Shown piece by piece: positions 24,728 to 37,601 of a stretch of 64,000 nt of DNA (position 1 is the first letter of the stretch; each line of letters opens with the position of its first letter). The DNA is taken from the NCBI GenBank assembly GCA_003216355.1, contig QCIX01000002.1, forward strand, positions 1 through 64,000, given 5' to 3'. The stretch is from Prochlorococcus sp. AG-402-N23 (GTDB lineage Bacteria; Cyanobacteriota; Cyanobacteriia; PCC-6307; Cyanobiaceae). A program made the position numbers and the translations under genes. The notes beneath the pieces are model-generated. The model was not told the origin of the DNA and did no database searches. It was given only the letters and a program-made list of their open reading frames with translations.

Positions 24728-26098
24728 ATGAGAAGTTCATGGATTAAGCCTCGCCTTGGGAAAGACAATGTAACTCAAATTAACTTTGCGAGAAACGGAT
24801 ATATCACTGAAGAAATGGATTTTGTTGCTAAAAAAGAGAATCTTCCTTCTTCTTTAATAATGGAAGAAGTTGCAAGAGGAAGATTAATTATTCCAGCTAA
24901 TATTAATCATTTGAATCTTGAGCCAATGTCTATAGGTATTGCTTCAAGATGTAAAGTTAATGCCAATATTGGTGCTTCCCCTAATGCAAGTGATATCAAT
25001 GAAGAAGTAGAGAAGCTAAAACTGGCAGTAAAATATGGGGCTGATACGGTTATGGATCTTTCTACAGGAGGAGTTAATTTAGATGAAGTTCGGCAAGCAA
25101 TTATTCATGAGTCTCCTGTTCCTATTGGAACAGTTCCTGTATATCAAGCATTAGAAAGTGTACATGGTTCAATAGATAGACTAACTGAAGACGATTTTCT
25201 TCATATTATTGAAAAACATTGTCAGCAGGGCGTAGATTATCAAACTATACATGCTGGGCTATTAATAGAGCATTTGCCGAAAGTCAAAGGAAGAATTACT
25301 GGAATTGTCAGTAGGGGGGGAGGTATTTTAGCCCAATGGATGTTACATCATTTTAAGCAAAATCCCCTCTACACAAGGTTTGATGATATTTGTGAGATTT
25401 TTAAGAAATATGATTGTACTTTTTCTTTAGGAGACTCATTAAGGCCTGGATGTTTGCATGATGCTTCTGATGATGCTCAGCTAGCTGAATTAAAGACCTT
25501 AGGTGAGCTTACTCGAAGAGCATGGGAACATAATGTTCAAGTAATGGTTGAGGGTCCTGGTCATGTACCTATGGACCAAATTGAGTTTAATGTGAGAAAG
25601 CAAATGGAAGAATGTTCGGAAGCCCCATTTTATGTTCTTGGTCCATTAGTAACAGATATATCTCCTGGTTATGACCATATATCAAGTGCTATTGGGGCGG
25701 CGATGGCAGGGTGGTATGGAACTTCTATGTTATGTTATGTAACTCCAAAAGAACATCTAGGTCTACCAAATGCGGAAGATGTAAGAGAAGGCTTAATTGC
25801 TTATAAAATAGCTGCTCACGCTGCTGATATAGCAAGACATCGAGCTGGAGCTCGTGATCGAGATGATGAACTTAGTCTTGCAAGGTATAACTTTGATTGG
25901 AATAAACAATTCGAACTTTCATTAGATCCGGAAAGGGCAAAGCAGTACCATGATGAGACACTGCCTGAAGAAATCTTTAAAAAGGCAGAGTTTTGTTCAA
26001 TGTGTGGCCCTAAACATTGTCCAATGAATTCAAAGATTTCTGATGAATCTCTTGATCAGTTGAAAGATAAGCTTGAAGAATGTAATACTTCAGTTTAG
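24728..26098 (+). CDS. thiC: Phosphomethylpyrimidine synthase
   Basis: [24 protein letters not shown]-terminal [12 protein letters not shown]. Confidence 0.98.
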   Translation: MRSSWIKPRLGKDNVTQINFARNGYITEEMDFVAKKENLPSSLIMEEVARGRLIIPANINHLNLEPMSIGIASRCKVNANIGASPNASDINEEVEKLKLAVKYGADTVMDLSTGGVNLDEVRQAIIHESPVPIGTVPVYQALESVHGSIDRLTEDDFLHIIEKHCQQGVDYQTIHAGLLIEHLPKVKGRITGIVSRGGGILAQWMLHHFKQNPLYTRFDDICEIFKKYDCTFSLGDSLRPGCLHDASDDAQLAELKTLGELTRRAWEHNVQVMVEGPGHVPMDQIEFNVRKQMEECSEAPFYVLGPLVTDISPGYDHISSAIGAAMAGWYGTSMLCYVTPKEHLGLPNAEDVREGLIAYKIAAHAADIARHRAGARDRDDELSLARYNFDWNKQFELSLDPERAKQYHDETLPEEIFKKAEFCSMCGPKHCPMNSKISDESLDQLKDKLEECNTSV

Positions 26099-26112
26099 TT
26101 ATCAATTAGTAG

Positions 26113-28119
26113 TTATAGAATTTCCTTCGTCTTATTAACTACGTTTTCGACCGTAAATCCAAAATTTTTCATACATTCTCCACCTGGTGCTGATGCCCCA
26201 AATCTGTCCATAGTAATACAAATTCCATCAAAACCTGTATATTTATGCCAACCAAATGAATGGGCAGCTTCTACTACAACTCTCTTTTTTACACTACTAG
26301 GTAAAACACTTTCTTTATAAGATTCTTCTTGCTCTTCAAAAAGTTCTACACAAGGCATAGAAACAACTCTAATTTTTTTACCTAAGCTTGAAATTTCCTT
26401 ACTTGCTTCAATGCAAAGATTCAGTTCGCTTCCAGTACCAATAAATATTAGATCTGGTGTTCCTTCACAATCGGAAACTACATATCCTCCTAGAGCAACT
26501 TTGTCGATCGAAGTATTGTCTTGATTTGGCATACCTTGTCTACTTAGACAAAGGGCAGAAGGTCTTTTTCGATTTTGAATTGCAAGCTTATAAGCTCCAC
26601 TCGTCTCATTGCCATCTCCAGGTCTGAAAACAAGCATGTTAGGCATGGCGCGAAGAGAAGGGATAGTTTCAATAGGTTGATGTGTTGGGCCATCTTCTCC
26701 CACACCAATTGAATCGTGAGTTAAGACATAGATTACTCCTAATTCGCTAAGTGCTGAAAGCCTCATTGAGCCCCTCATATAATCTGCGAAAACAAGGAAT
26801 GTTCCACCATAAGGGATAAGACCACTATTGTGATAGGCAATACCATTAAGTACAGCTGCCATTGCATGCTCTCGAACACCAAAATGTAAATATCTTTTTT
26901 CAGGGCTATGTGCCTGGAATGATCCAGTTTCTCCTTTTATATCTGTGTAATTAGAGTGAGTTAAATCTGCAGATCCGCCAATTAATTCAGGTAGGTTAGG
27001 ACCTAGAGCGCCCAAACATATTTGTGAATGCTTTCTGGTGGCTAAACCTTTATCATCAGGCGAATAAGAGGGGAGATCTGAGTCCCAATTCTCAGGTAAT
27101 TTACCCTCTAACATTCTTTTTAACTCGGCTCCTTCAGCGGGATATTTTTTTTGATATTCTTTAAATTTAGAATCCCATTCTTTCTCTAAAGTTTCACCTT
27201 TGTTTATTGATTTTCTGAAATGTGAGTATACTTCGTTGGGTATCTCAAATGGAGGATATTCCCAATTAAGAAACTCCCTAGTTAATGCAGCTTCCTCTTC
27301 TCCAACTGCTGCTCCATGAATTCCAGCAGTATCTGATTTATTGGGAGAACCATAACCTATGGTTGTAGAAATTTTTATAATTGAAGGCTTGTCGGTAATT
27401 AATTTTGCTTTTTCAATAGCTTCAGTGATTCCTTTAACATCATGATTTCCATCTTCAACATGTTGTACATGCCATCCATAAGCTTCGTATCTTTTTAAGA
27501 CATCTTCGGTAAAAGAAACGTCGGTTCGCCCATCTATTGTAATTTGATTATCGTCATAGAGTGCAATTAATTTTCCAAGCTTAAGATGACCAGCTAATGA
27601 GCAGGCCTCTGATGCAATACCTTCTTGATTACAGCCATCACCCATTATTACGTAAGTGTAGTGATCAACGATATTGCAATCAGGCTTATTAAATTTAGCT
27701 GCTAAGTGTGTTTCAGCTATTGCTAAACCAACTGCATTTGAAATTCCTGCTCCAAGAGGCCCAGCTGTAACTTCAACACCTTCAGTTTCGAATGTTTCTG
27801 GATGTCCAGGAGTTTTTGATCCCCATTGCCTAAAATCTTTAATATCTTCTATGGAAACTGATTTATATCCTGTTAAATGAAGCAAGGAATATAACAGCAT
27901 ACAGCCATGACCAGCTGATAATACAAAACGGTCTCTATTGAACCATTTTGGGTTATTAGGGTTGTGATTAAGTATGTTTTGCCATAATGCAAAACCCATA
28001 GGAGCACATCCCATTGGTAAACCGGGGTGTCCACTATTAGATTTATTTACTGCATCTACAGCAAGCATTCTTATACTATTTACACAAAGTGATTCTAATG
28101 AAACAGATGCAGCGACCAT
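26113..28119 (-). CDS. tkt: Transketolase
   Basis: [45 protein letters not shown]. Confidence 0.98.
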   Translation of the reverse strand: MVAASVSLESLCVNSIRMLAVDAVNKSNSGHPGLPMGCAPMGFALWQNILNHNPNNPKWFNRDRFVLSAGHGCMLLYSLLHLTGYKSVSIEDIKDFRQWGSKTPGHPETFETEGVEVTAGPLGAGISNAVGLAIAETHLAAKFNKPDCNIVDHYTYVIMGDGCNQEGIASEACSLAGHLKLGKLIALYDDNQITIDGRTDVSFTEDVLKRYEAYGWHVQHVEDGNHDVKGITEAIEKAKLITDKPSIIKISTTIGYGSPNKSDTAGIHGAAVGEEEAALTREFLNWEYPPFEIPNEVYSHFRKSINKGETLEKEWDSKFKEYQKKYPAEGAELKRMLEGKLPENWDSDLPSYSPDDKGLATRKHSQICLGALGPNLPELIGGSADLTHSNYTDIKGETGSFQAHSPEKRYLHFGVREHAMAAVLNGIAYHNSGLIPYGGTFLVFADYMRGSMRLSALSELGVIYVLTHDSIGVGEDGPTHQPIETIPSLRAMPNMLVFRPGDGNETSGAYKLAIQNRKRPSALCLSRQGMPNQDNTSIDKVALGGYVVSDCEGTPDLIFIGTGSELNLCIEASKEISSLGKKIRVVSMPCVELFEEQEESYKESVLPSSVKKRVVVEAAHSFGWHKYTGFDGICITMDRFGASAPGGECMKNFGFTVENVVNKTKEIL

Positions 28120-28162
28120 TGTTTTAAAATAAGTTAAGTTGGAAATACAGAATTGGTTGTCT

Positions 28163-29407
28163 TCAATTCATTTTGCTGAAAGCAAGACAAACATTGTGAC
28201 CACCAAATCCGAAAGAATTAGAAAGAGCAACTCCTACTTGAGCTTCTCTAGCATTATTTGGTACATAATCAAGATCACATTCAGGATCTCGATTGACGTA
28301 GTTAATTGTAGGAGGGATAAAATTATGTGTCAAAGAAAGTATACAAGCTACAGCTTCTATACCTCCTGAGCCTCCTAGGAGATGACCTGTCATCGACTTA
28401 GTAGAGCTTACAGGAATGAGGTAAGATCTGTCTCTAAAAATAGATTTAATTGCAGATGTTTCATTTTTATCATTAGCTGATGTACTTGTTCCATGAGCAT
28501 TTATGTAATCAACTTCTTCAAGGCTAAGACAAGCGTCTTCAATTGCTAATTTGATAGCTTCTGCGCCTCCAACCCCACCAGGAGATGGAGCAGTTATATG
28601 ATGAGCATCACATGTTGTTCCATATCCAACTATTTCTGCATAAATTCTCGCATTCCTTTTTTGTGCATTTTCTAAAGTTTCTAAAACAAGAATTCCAGAT
28701 CCCTCTCCAATAACAAAGCCATCTCTTTCTGCATCAAAAGGTCTGCTAGCAGTTTGAGGGCTTTCATTTCTGGAAGAAAGAGCTTTGGCACTGGCAAAAC
28801 CAGCTACTCCTAGAGGCGTAATACTTGCTTCTGCTCCCCCACAGATCATTGCATCTGCTTTTCCAAGTTGAAGTAATCTAAAAGAATCACCAATTGCATT
28901 TGAACCGGCAGCGCAAGCGGTGGAAACAGAGGAACTTGGTCCTTTTGCACCCAAAGCAATTGCAGCCAATCCAGTGGCCATGTTTGGAATCATCATTGGG
29001 ACTGTAAATGGACTTACTCTTTTAGGCCCTTTATGACTCAATATTTGAGCTTGACTTTCCATAGTTAGTAAGCCTCCAACACCAGAACCAATAATTACTC
29101 CAATTCTGGATGCATTAGCTTCAGTAATTTTAAGTCCAGAATCATTAAAGGCTTGCTTTGCAGCAATAACTCCAAATTGGGAAAAACGATCCCATCTTTT
29201 GGATTCTTTAGGTTCAATAAAATTTTCAGATTGAAGATTTTTTACTTCTGCAGCAAATTTGCAGGGATGTTGTTCAGGATCAAAGAGAGTAATATCTGAA
29301 ACCCCATTAGTACCTGTTTGAAGACCGACTAAATATTCATCAATGTTATTACCAATTGGAGTTACTGCTCCGATACCAGTAATAACTACTCGATGGAAAT
29401 TTGGCAT
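28163..29407 (-). CDS. fabF: 3-oxoacyl-[acyl-carrier-protein] synthase II
   Basis: [50 protein letters not shown]. Confidence 0.97.
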   Translation of the reverse strand: MPNFHRVVITGIGAVTPIGNNIDEYLVGLQTGTNGVSDITLFDPEQHPCKFAAEVKNLQSENFIEPKESKRWDRFSQFGVIAAKQAFNDSGLKITEANASRIGVIIGSGVGGLLTMESQAQILSHKGPKRVSPFTVPMMIPNMATGLAAIALGAKGPSSSVSTACAAGSNAIGDSFRLLQLGKADAMICGGAEASITPLGVAGFASAKALSSRNESPQTASRPFDAERDGFVIGEGSGILVLETLENAQKRNARIYAEIVGYGTTCDAHHITAPSPGGVGGAEAIKLAIEDACLSLEEVDYINAHGTSTSANDKNETSAIKSIFRDRSYLIPVSSTKSMTGHLLGGSGGIEAVACILSLTHNFIPPTINYVNRDPECDLDYVPNNAREAQVGVALSNSFGFGGHNVCLAFSKMN

Positions 29408-29413
29408 CCTATA

Positions 29414-29653
29414 CTAACCTTTTTTTTCTTCGATGAATTTTACTGCATCGCCAACAGTTGCTATTCCTTCTGCTGCTTCATCAGGAATTTCAATATCAAA
29501 TGCTTCTTCAAGAGCCATTACTAATTCAACAGTATCTAGAGAATCTGCACCTAAATCATTTTGGAAATTTGAATCTGATTTGACTTCTCCTGCTTCAACG
29601 CTTAATTGTTCTGAAACAATAGAACAGACTTTTTCGAGGATTTCTTGTGACAT
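29414..29653 (-). CDS. acpP: Acyl carrier protein
   Basis: [26 protein letters not shown]. Confidence 0.98.
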   Translation of the reverse strand: MSQEILEKVCSIVSEQLSVEAGEVKSDSNFQNDLGADSLDTVELVMALEEAFDIEIPDEAAEGIATVGDAVKFIEEKKG

Positions 29654-29744
29654 AGTTTATGGAAATTACTAATTATCTATATGATTTTATGCCCTAGAGT
29701 TAACAAGAGTGAAGCATATCTTAATTTTTTTAATTTCTTTGTAA

Positions 29745-30032
<288 letters not shown>

Positions 30033-30112
30033 TTTTTATAGTGCAGTTTTAAGAGAGTCCATGCTTTGGTAAATACGTATTTTATTTCAATATAATTGAA
30101 AAAAAAATTCGT

Positions 30113-32008
30113 ATGTGTGGAATAGTTGCTGTAACTGGATATAAAAAAGCTTTACCATTATTAATTAATGGTTTAGAAAAACTTGAATATAGAGGTTATG
30201 ATTCTGCAGGTATTGCAATAATAAATTCCGAAACAAATTGTATTTCTTGTAATAAAGCAGAAGGAAAACTCAAGAATCTAATAAGTAATCTTAATGATCA
30301 TGATATTCCTGGAACTGTGGGTATAGGTCATACCAGATGGGCAACTCATGGAAAGCCTGAGGTTAAAAATGCACATCCTCATACCGATAGTTCAGGAAAT
30401 ATAGCAGTTGTTCAAAATGGCATTATTGAAAATTTCCAAGATTTAAAAAATAAATTAGAGGAAGAGGGCATTATTTTTAATTCTGATACAGATACCGAGG
30501 TAATTCCCCATCTAATTCAAAGAGAGTTAAATACACTAAGTAAACTTAATCTTGAAAATAATGGGTCAACATTATTAGTAGCTGTGAGAAATGTATTATC
30601 GGATTTAGAAGGATCTTATGCTTTAGCAGTTTTATGGTCTGGTGCTCCAACCTCTTTGGTAGTTGCAAGAAAACAAGCGCCCTTGATTATTGGTTTGGGT
30701 GAAGGGGAATTTATTTGTGCTAGTGATACTCCAGCTATTGCAAACTTTACGAATATTATTTTGCCTATGGAGGATGAAGAAATAGCATTGTTAACTCCGC
30801 TTGGAATTGAAATATATGACTCAAGCAACGAGAGACAATATAGAAATCCAGTTTCTTTAAAAGTCTCAGAGCAAATAATGGATAAGATGAATTTTAAACA
30901 CTACATGTTGAAAGAGATATATGATCAGCCACAGACTGCAAAAAACTGGTTGGAAACTTATTTAATAAAGAACCCAGATAATGGTCAATATCAAGTCATC
31001 TATCCATTTGATACAGACTTTTTTGAATCAATAGAAAGAATAGAAATTATTGCTTGTGGTACAAGTAAACATGCTGCAATGGTAGGGAGCTTTTTATTAG
31101 AACAATTTTCAGGTATCCCTACAAATGTCTTTTATGCAAGCGAATTTCGATATTCACCGCCTCCACTATTGCCAAATACATTAACTATTGGAGTCACTCA
31201 ATCCGGAGAAACAGCTGATACAATTGCGGCTATCGATATGGAAATTAAAAGACGGTCTTCAATTGAAAATAAAAAATTTAAACCCAATCTTATTGCAATA
31301 ACTAATAGAAAAGAGAGTTCCATAGGAAGGCAGGTCTCAAATATACTTGATATCTGCGCAGGAATAGAAGTTGGAGTTGCAGCAACAAAAACTTTTTTTG
31401 CTCAATTACTTTCTTTTTATGGATTAGCCATAAAATTTGCTCAAATTAAAGGCAATCAAAGTCCTGATGAAATAGGTAAATTAATAGACGAACTTTTAAA
31501 ACTTCCGCCATTACTGGAAGATCTCTTAGAGAAACAAAATAAATCTTCAGAAAAGCTAGCACATGACTTTTTTAATATTAAAGATGTTATTTTTTTAGGA
31601 AGAGGAATAAATTATCCTATCGCTCTTGAAGGTGCGTTAAAACTTAAAGAAATTAGTTACATTCATGCAGCTGGATATCCTGCTGGTGAAATGAAACATG
31701 GTCCAATAGCTTTGTTAGATAAAAAAGTACCTGTAATTTCTATTGCCTCCCCTGGTGAGGTTTTTGATAAAATTATCAGTAATGCGCAAGAAGCGAAAGC
31801 TAGAGATGCATATTTGATTGGGATTGCTCCTGAATGTAATGGAACTGAAATCTTTGATTATTTAATGAAAGTTCCTTCCTCTAATGAATGGATTTCACCT
31901 CTACTTAATATACTGCCTTTACAATTATTGAGTTATCATATTGCAGCTAATAGGGGACTTGACGTGGATCAACCAAGAAACTTAGCTAAAAGTGTAACTG
32001 TTGAATAA
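30113..32008 (+). CDS. glmS: Glutamine-fructose-6-phosphate aminotransferase
   Basis: MCGIVAVTGYKKALPLLINGLEKLEYRGYDSAGIAI; two SIS domains; C-terminal DQPRNLAKSVTVE. Confidence 0.98.
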   Translation: MCGIVAVTGYKKALPLLINGLEKLEYRGYDSAGIAIINSETNCISCNKAEGKLKNLISNLNDHDIPGTVGIGHTRWATHGKPEVKNAHPHTDSSGNIAVVQNGIIENFQDLKNKLEEEGIIFNSDTDTEVIPHLIQRELNTLSKLNLENNGSTLLVAVRNVLSDLEGSYALAVLWSGAPTSLVVARKQAPLIIGLGEGEFICASDTPAIANFTNIILPMEDEEIALLTPLGIEIYDSSNERQYRNPVSLKVSEQIMDKMNFKHYMLKEIYDQPQTAKNWLETYLIKNPDNGQYQVIYPFDTDFFESIERIEIIACGTSKHAAMVGSFLLEQFSGIPTNVFYASEFRYSPPPLLPNTLTIGVTQSGETADTIAAIDMEIKRRSSIENKKFKPNLIAITNRKESSIGRQVSNILDICAGIEVGVAATKTFFAQLLSFYGLAIKFAQIKGNQSPDEIGKLIDELLKLPPLLEDLLEKQNKSSEKLAHDFFNIKDVIFLGRGINYPIALEGALKLKEISYIHAAGYPAGEMKHGPIALLDKKVPVISIASPGEVFDKIISNAQEAKARDAYLIGIAPECNGTEIFDYLMKVPSSNEWISPLLNILPLQLLSYHIAANRGLDVDQPRNLAKSVTVE

Positions 32009-32037
32009 TGAGTTTATTACATAATTTATTTTTTAAT

Positions 32038-32577
32038 TTATAGCTCTAAAAGTCCATTTGGAGGATTGATGATTAGAAAATTATTTTTTATATCTACTAA
32101 TGGGACTATTTCTTTAACAAATGGTATGAGAACCTTTTTCTGATTTTTAAATAGTTCAATAACAAGTAAATTATTTTTCTCATTTTCTAAATTGATAACT
32201 TTCCCAATTTTTTTTAATTCATCATTTTCTAAAGTCTTGACCTCGAGATTCATCAGTTCTAACAAGTGGAATTCTTCCTTTTTTAATTTGGGTAGTGTAT
32301 CGGCATTTACAAGAACTTTAGATTTTTTTAGTTGCTCTGCATGATTTCTTGTATTTATTCCTTTGAACTTAACTATGAAGGTTTCTTTACCAGGCTGTTT
32401 GAAACCAGATATAAGTTCCATTTTAGAAGGAGGTTCATTTTCTTTTTGCAACCATCTAATTCCCGGCTTTAAAAATCTTTCTTCAAAATCACTTAAAGAT
32501 TTAACCTTTACCTGTCCATTAATTCCATGACATGATGTTATTAATCCAACAGTCAACCATTCATTTTTATTTATCAT
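32038..32577 (-). CDS. rimM: Ribosome maturation factor RimM
   Basis: [30 protein letters not shown]-terminal PRC-barrel-like region. Confidence 0.92.
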   Translation of the reverse strand: MINKNEWLTVGLITSCHGINGQVKVKSLSDFEERFLKPGIRWLQKENEPPSKMELISGFKQPGKETFIVKFKGINTRNHAEQLKKSKVLVNADTLPKLKKEEFHLLELMNLEVKTLENDELKKIGKVINLENEKNNLLVIELFKNQKKVLIPFVKEIVPLVDIKNNFLIINPPNGLLEL

Positions 32578-32601
32578 ATATTGTATTAGAAAGAGTGTTT
32601 T

Positions 32602-32787
32602 ATGGAATTATCTACTAAACCCATACTCCCTGGATCCTTTGTTGTTGTAAAAGACACCAATTCAATCTATAGAGGATATAAAGGGTTTGTACAAAGAGTT
32701 ACAAAAAAAAGAGCAGCGGTTCTGTTTGAAGGAGGTAATTGGGATAAACTCATAACTTTTCAGCTAACCAATTTAGAAATAGTATAA
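32602..32787 (+). CDS. ndhS: NdhS-like NAD(P)H dehydrogenase subunit/assembly protein (DUF3252)
   Basis: 61 aa; [51 protein letters not shown] resembles cyanobacterial NdhS. Confidence 0.65.
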   Translation: MELSTKPILPGSFVVVKDTNSIYRGYKGFVQRVTKKRAAVLFEGGNWDKLITFQLTNLEIV

Positions 32788-32790
32788 AAA

Positions 32791-33540
32791 TTAGATTTTA
32801 CCTATAGTAATAAATTTTTCTATCAACACTCGAGCTGCATTTGTTTCTGCTTGTTTATGGGACTTGCCAAATGCAGATGATTCTTTTAATCCTTCGATAA
32901 ATATATCGCAGGAAAATCTTTTAGGGTCCCCATTTTTCTTTGAGACTTCGATTATTTTGTAGACTGGCAAATTAAATCCTTTACTTTGACACCACTCTTG
33001 CAATACTGTTTTAGATTTGAATTTATATGGAGCTTTTAAAAATATTTCTGAATCTTCCTCCCAAATATCATCTAACCAAAGATTTACTTCCTGAATGGAA
33101 TTAAAGCACTTATAAACAGCACCGATTAAAGCTTCTGTAGATTCACCAATAATAGTATTTTTTGAATTTTCATCACCAAGAGCTTTAGGTCCTTTCATTA
33201 TTAATTTTTCTATATCAATTTTTCCCCCTAATTTAATTAACCATTCATCACTTACAATTTGTGCTCTTAGCTCTGATCTCTCTCCTACACTCATTTGAGG
33301 ATATTTTTTTTCAATAAAATTAGAAGCCGCTAATCTGAGGACTGCATCTCCGAAAAATTCTAGTTTTTCATAATTTAATATTTTGTCCTCTGAGGAGTGG
33401 ATAAATGCTTGATTAAAATCTTCAATAATTGAAATATTTTGAGTTCTAATTATTTCAGAAAATCTTTTTGATTTAATATTTAAAGACTTTAAAAAAGTAG
33501 TTATTTGATTAATCCTCTTTGCGTTCATTATATTTGTCAT
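32791..33540 (-). CDS. rnc: Ribonuclease III
   Basis: NYEKLEFFGDAVLRLAASNFI signature; C-terminal dsRBD-like region. Confidence 0.93.
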   Translation of the reverse strand: MTNIMNAKRINQITTFLKSLNIKSKRFSEIIRTQNISIIEDFNQAFIHSSEDKILNYEKLEFFGDAVLRLAASNFIEKKYPQMSVGERSELRAQIVSDEWLIKLGGKIDIEKLIMKGPKALGDENSKNTIIGESTEALIGAVYKCFNSIQEVNLWLDDIWEEDSEIFLKAPYKFKSKTVLQEWCQSKGFNLPVYKIIEVSKKNGDPKRFSCDIFIEGLKESSAFGKSHKQAETNAARVLIEKFITIGKI

Positions 33541-33566
33541 CTGATTTGAATAATCACAACAATTAA

Positions 33567-33943
33567 AAAGCAGGTCATAAGCCGGGTTCTGTTCATCTTA
33601 ATTAATAAGATGGGTAATCATCTATCTAGGACTGGAATTACTTCACAGTCTCAAGCGGCGCTTAAAAGTAGATTGTTTAATGGTCATAAATCTACTAAGC
33701 CTTGCTCCCAGCCGGGGTTTACCTAGCCAACACTTCTCAATGTTGCTGGTGCGCTCTTACCACACCCTTGCACCCTTGCCATACATGATGTATTAGGCGG
33801 TATGTTTCTGTGGCACTATCCTCACGGTTGCCCGCACTGGGAATTACCCAGCAAGCCTGACCATGTGGGAGCCCGGACTTTCCTCAAGAAAGTTTTATTT
33901 TGTTTCCAAAATAAAACTTTCTTGCGATTGCCTCTCCTGCTTT
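33567..33943 (-). ncRNA. rnpB: RNase P RNA (bacterial type A)
   Basis: Minus strand: AAAGCAGGAGAGGCAATCGC...GAGGAAAGTCCGGGCTCC...GAACCCGGCTTATGACCTGCTTT; the terminal 8-bp P1 AAAGCAGG/CCTGCTTT defines the ends. Confidence 0.95.
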
Positions 33944-33982
33944 CATTTAGCATAATGCTTAATACTCCAAAAATCATCTATT

Positions 33983-34056
<74 letters not shown>

Positions 34057-34134
34057 TAAAAATAAAAAACTATATGTAGTATGTGTGCAAACTTGCTACT
34101 CTCTAGCTAGCGTATAGTTAGTAGTAAATCTTTT

Positions 34135-34467
34135 ATGGCTAAGTTGCATGATATGCGTTTAAAGCTCTTAATTCAACAAGAGCATGAACGCATTTCTAAA
34201 TCCCAACCTAATGATTTAGATCTTTCAATAGTTCAAGCAAGATGCCTCTGCTGGCTTGCTCTTTTGGCGGAAGCTCACGAAGACCAAGCAAATGATGCTG
34301 AAAAAAGAGGTGATGCTGAGCAAGCAATGGGATGGTTTGCTGATTCTATGAGACTAAGAGATGTAATTAATTTGGTTACTAGTATTGAGATACCTTTGCC
34401 AGATAGTCCAGATTCACTCGATGAAAATGACGAATTATTGGATGGCCCTACAATTTTACCAAAATAG
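34135..34467 (+). CDS. Hypothetical protein
   Basis: 110-aa ORF, non-overlapping, coding-like composition. Confidence 0.75.
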   Translation: MAKLHDMRLKLLIQQEHERISKSQPNDLDLSIVQARCLCWLALLAEAHEDQANDAEKRGDAEQAMGWFADSMRLRDVINLVTSIEIPLPDSPDSLDENDELLDGPTILPK

Positions 34468-34498
34468 TGAGATGATATAAAAAGAATTATATTTTCTT

Positions 34499-34954
34499 TT
34501 GGCTGAAGAACCATGTCAATGCTCTGATTGTCAGAGATTTTATAAAGAGCATGATCGTCTGATTAGAGAATTTCCTACTTTTAAGCAGCAACAAGAATCG
34601 AATTGGGCATCTATACAATCTTTCAGAACTCTTTGTACTAAGATTACTGATGAGTTGCAGAGAGAATTATCTGAAAGAGAATCAAATGAAGATATCAGTC
34701 CAGAAGATAAACATATCTCTGATACAGAAATTACTGAAGCTTTAGATGAACTGGAAAGTGTTAATGCCTATTTATATTCAATTGAGGCATTAATGGAAAG
34801 AATATTTGATACAAAAATTTCAAACAATATTGAATCAAAATTTAAAGAAATTGCAAATGAATTAGCCCCAGACCCATTAAATATGGATCGATTAATTTTG
34901 AATAGATTATTTCATCAAACCCCAGATTCACCAGATAAGAAAAATATTAATTAG
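34499..34954 (+). CDS. Hypothetical protein with N-terminal CQCSDC motif (TTG start)
   Basis: 151-aa ORF; abuts convergent glgP. Confidence 0.7.
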   Translation: MAEEPCQCSDCQRFYKEHDRLIREFPTFKQQQESNWASIQSFRTLCTKITDELQRELSERESNEDISPEDKHISDTEITEALDELESVNAYLYSIEALMERIFDTKISNNIESKFKEIANELAPDPLNMDRLILNRLFHQTPDSPDKKNIN

Positions 34955-37511
34955 TTAATTCTTCGACGTCACAAGTAATTTCTACAGGCATTGGAGATAC
35001 TTTCCAAATGGATTTACAGTACTCTCTAATAGATCTATCTGATGAAAAATATCCTGATCTAGCAGTATTTAGTAATGCCATTTTATTCCAAGATTTTTTA
35101 TTATTCCAGCATTCACTTACCACATCCTGTTTATTTAAGTAATCTTCAAAGTCAGCCATAACAAAAAATGGATCATGCCCTGTAAGACTATTTAATAAAG
35201 GTTTAAATAATTCTTTATCCCCATTGCTAAAGTGGCCAATTTCAATTAGGCGTATAACCTCTTTGAGCTCTGGACATTGATCAATAAAAGTTTTGGGAGA
35301 GTAGTTATTATTTTTTAAATCCATAATTTCGCTTTCAGTTTTACCAAAAAGAAAGAAATTCTCTTTTTTCACAAGATCTCTTAATTCCACATTTGCTCCA
35401 TCTAAGGTTCCAATCGTTAAAGCTCCATTCATCGCAAACTTCATATTTCCAGTTCCAGATGCTTCTTTTCCAGCAGTTGAGATTTGTTCTGAAAGATCCG
35501 TTGCAGGATAAACTATCTCACCAAGTTTAACGTTATAGTCTGGTAGAAAAACAACTCTTAATAAACCATCCATATCTGGATCAGAATTAACTACATCAGC
35601 AATACCATTAATGAATCTAATCATAAGCTTTGCCATAAAGTAACCTGGCGCAGCTTTACCTCCGAATATTATTGTTCTTGGGACCTCATACTTGTTTGTA
35701 CCATTTTTGATTCTTAAATATTGGGCAATAATTTGTAGGGCGTTTAAATGTTGCCTTTTATATTGATGAATTCTTTTAACTTGAACATCAAATAAACTTG
35801 ATGGATCTACAAGTACGCTAGTTTTTGAATGGATAAAGCTAGCTAATTTTCTTTTGCCATTTAGTTTAGTTTCCTCAAATTTTTGCAAAAAATTGTTGTC
35901 ATCTTTTTTTTCTTCTAACTTCTTGAGAAGTTCCATATTTGTTATCCAGTTTGGACCAACTTCTTCTTCTAAAAGGTTCGATAGTGAGGGATTAGATAGG
36001 GCAACCCATCTCCTTGGAGTAACTCCATTAGTTACATTTGTAAATTTTTTAGGCCACAAAGCCGCAAACTCAGGCAGAAGTTGTCTTTTTATTAGATCTG
36101 AGTGGAGAGCTGCAACACCATTTATGTGATGTGCTCCAATTGTAGCTAAATGTGCCATACGAACTGATTTGGAGCCTTCTTCATCAATTATTGAGAGTTT
36201 TTGAAGGATCTTGTCATCACCAGGATAACGTAGTCTTAATTGTTGAAGAAATCTCCAATTAATTTCATAAATAATTTCTAGATGACGAGGAAGAAGATCA
36301 TTAAATAAACCTAAATCCCATTTTTCTAAAGCTTCTGGTAGTAATGTGTGGTTGGTATAAGCAACTGAAGAGGTAGTTATGTTCCAAGCTTTATCCCAAC
36401 CTATTTGATATTGATCAATAAGAAGTCTCATTAATTCTGCAACTGCAATAGCAGGATGGGTATCATTCAATTGGACTGTCCAATGCTTAGGGAATTCTGT
36501 TATTGCTATTGATCTTTTTTCAAGGCTCCTCAACATATCTTGAAGCGAACAACTTACAAAAAAGTGTTGTTGTTTGAGTCTTAATCTTCTACCTTCGTCA
36601 GTTCCATCATTTGGATATAGAACTTTTGAAAGAGTTTCAGATGCAACTTTTTCTTCGACTGCACCATAATAATCACCAATATTGAATGCATAAAAGTCAA
36701 AACTTTCAGTTGCATCAGCTCTCCATAATCTTAATCTGTCACATGTATTTACTCTGTATCCTAAAACTGGAACATCATGAGGTACTCCAATTGCATGTTC
36801 TGAAGGAATCCATCTTGATCTGTAGTTTCCTTTATCATCTCTATAACTTTCAGTCCTCCCTCCAAAACCTACGAAACATGATTCGTCCGGTTGTGGAAGT
36901 TCCCATGGCCATCCACCTTTTAACCATTTATCAGTTACTTCAACTTGCCAACCATCCCTAATTAACTGATTAAATATGCCAAATTCATATCGAATACCAT
37001 AACCAACTGCTGGAACTTGTAGAGATGCTAATGATTCCATGTAACAGGCTGCAAGTCTGCCAAGTCCTCCATTACCTAATCCAGGCTCCTCTTCAACTTC
37101 AAGAATTGTTGACAATGATTCAATGCCGAATCTTTTTAAAGCATCTTCTGCCTCTTGAGTTATTCCGAGATTGAGAAGATTATTACTTAATTGAGGACCT
37201 ATTAAAAACTCTGCTGATAAGTAAGCGACTGTTTTCTGTGGTTTTTTTCTTATGACTTCTTGACTGGCTAAATACCTTGTCATTAGCCTATCTTTAACCG
37301 CATAACTTAAGGCCATGTACAAATCGTGTGGACTTGCAGAAGTAGCTAACTTTCCAAGAGTATAAAAGAGATGGGCTGTCATACCTTGGAAAACAGCATC
37401 AGAATCCATGCCTGCTTTCTCAGGATCTAGGTAGCAGCCAGGTGTAGGCAAACGTAGATCGAAGGGTTCGTTAGGATTCATTGGATTAGCCATATAACAG
37501 ACAATAGCCAT
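34947..37511 (-). CDS. glgP: Glycogen phosphorylase
   Basis: VAYLSAEFLIGPQLSNNLLNLG; EEEPGLGNGGLGRLAACYMESLASL; PLP region EASGTGNMKFAMNGALTIGTLDGANVE. Confidence 0.97.
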   Translation of the reverse strand: MAIVCYMANPMNPNEPFDLRLPTPGCYLDPEKAGMDSDAVFQGMTAHLFYTLGKLATSASPHDLYMALSYAVKDRLMTRYLASQEVIRKKPQKTVAYLSAEFLIGPQLSNNLLNLGITQEAEDALKRFGIESLSTILEVEEEPGLGNGGLGRLAACYMESLASLQVPAVGYGIRYEFGIFNQLIRDGWQVEVTDKWLKGGWPWELPQPDESCFVGFGGRTESYRDDKGNYRSRWIPSEHAIGVPHDVPVLGYRVNTCDRLRLWRADATESFDFYAFNIGDYYGAVEEKVASETLSKVLYPNDGTDEGRRLRLKQQHFFVSCSLQDMLRSLEKRSIAITEFPKHWTVQLNDTHPAIAVAELMRLLIDQYQIGWDKAWNITTSSVAYTNHTLLPEALEKWDLGLFNDLLPRHLEIIYEINWRFLQQLRLRYPGDDKILQKLSIIDEEGSKSVRMAHLATIGAHHINGVAALHSDLIKRQLLPEFAALWPKKFTNVTNGVTPRRWVALSNPSLSNLLEEEVGPNWITNMELLKKLEEKKDDNNFLQKFEETKLNGKRKLASFIHSKTSVLVDPSSLFDVQVKRIHQYKRQHLNALQIIAQYLRIKNGTNKYEVPRTIIFGGKAAPGYFMAKLMIRFINGIADVVNSDPDMDGLLRVVFLPDYNVKLGEIVYPATDLSEQISTAGKEASGTGNMKFAMNGALTIGTLDGANVELRDLVKKENFFLFGKTESEIMDLKNNNYSPKTFIDQCPELKEVIRLIEIGHFSNGDKELFKPLLNSLTGHDPFFVMADFEDYLNKQDVVSECWNNKKSWNKMALLNTARSGYFSSDRSIREYCKSIWKVSPMPVEITCDVEELTN

Positions 37512-37601
37512 TTTTTAGAAAATTTCTTTGTTGTAACTTCAGATCCACACTTGTTGAGTATTTTTGCTTTTTTCTTACATATTTCTTAAAGTGGGCCCTT
37601 C

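Noticed and set aside
30078-30108. AAATACGTATTT and TTTCAATATAATTGAAA palindromes before glmS
   Set aside because: Short AT-rich dyads likely by chance; followed by A-run rather than T-run, and no glmS ribozyme features seen.
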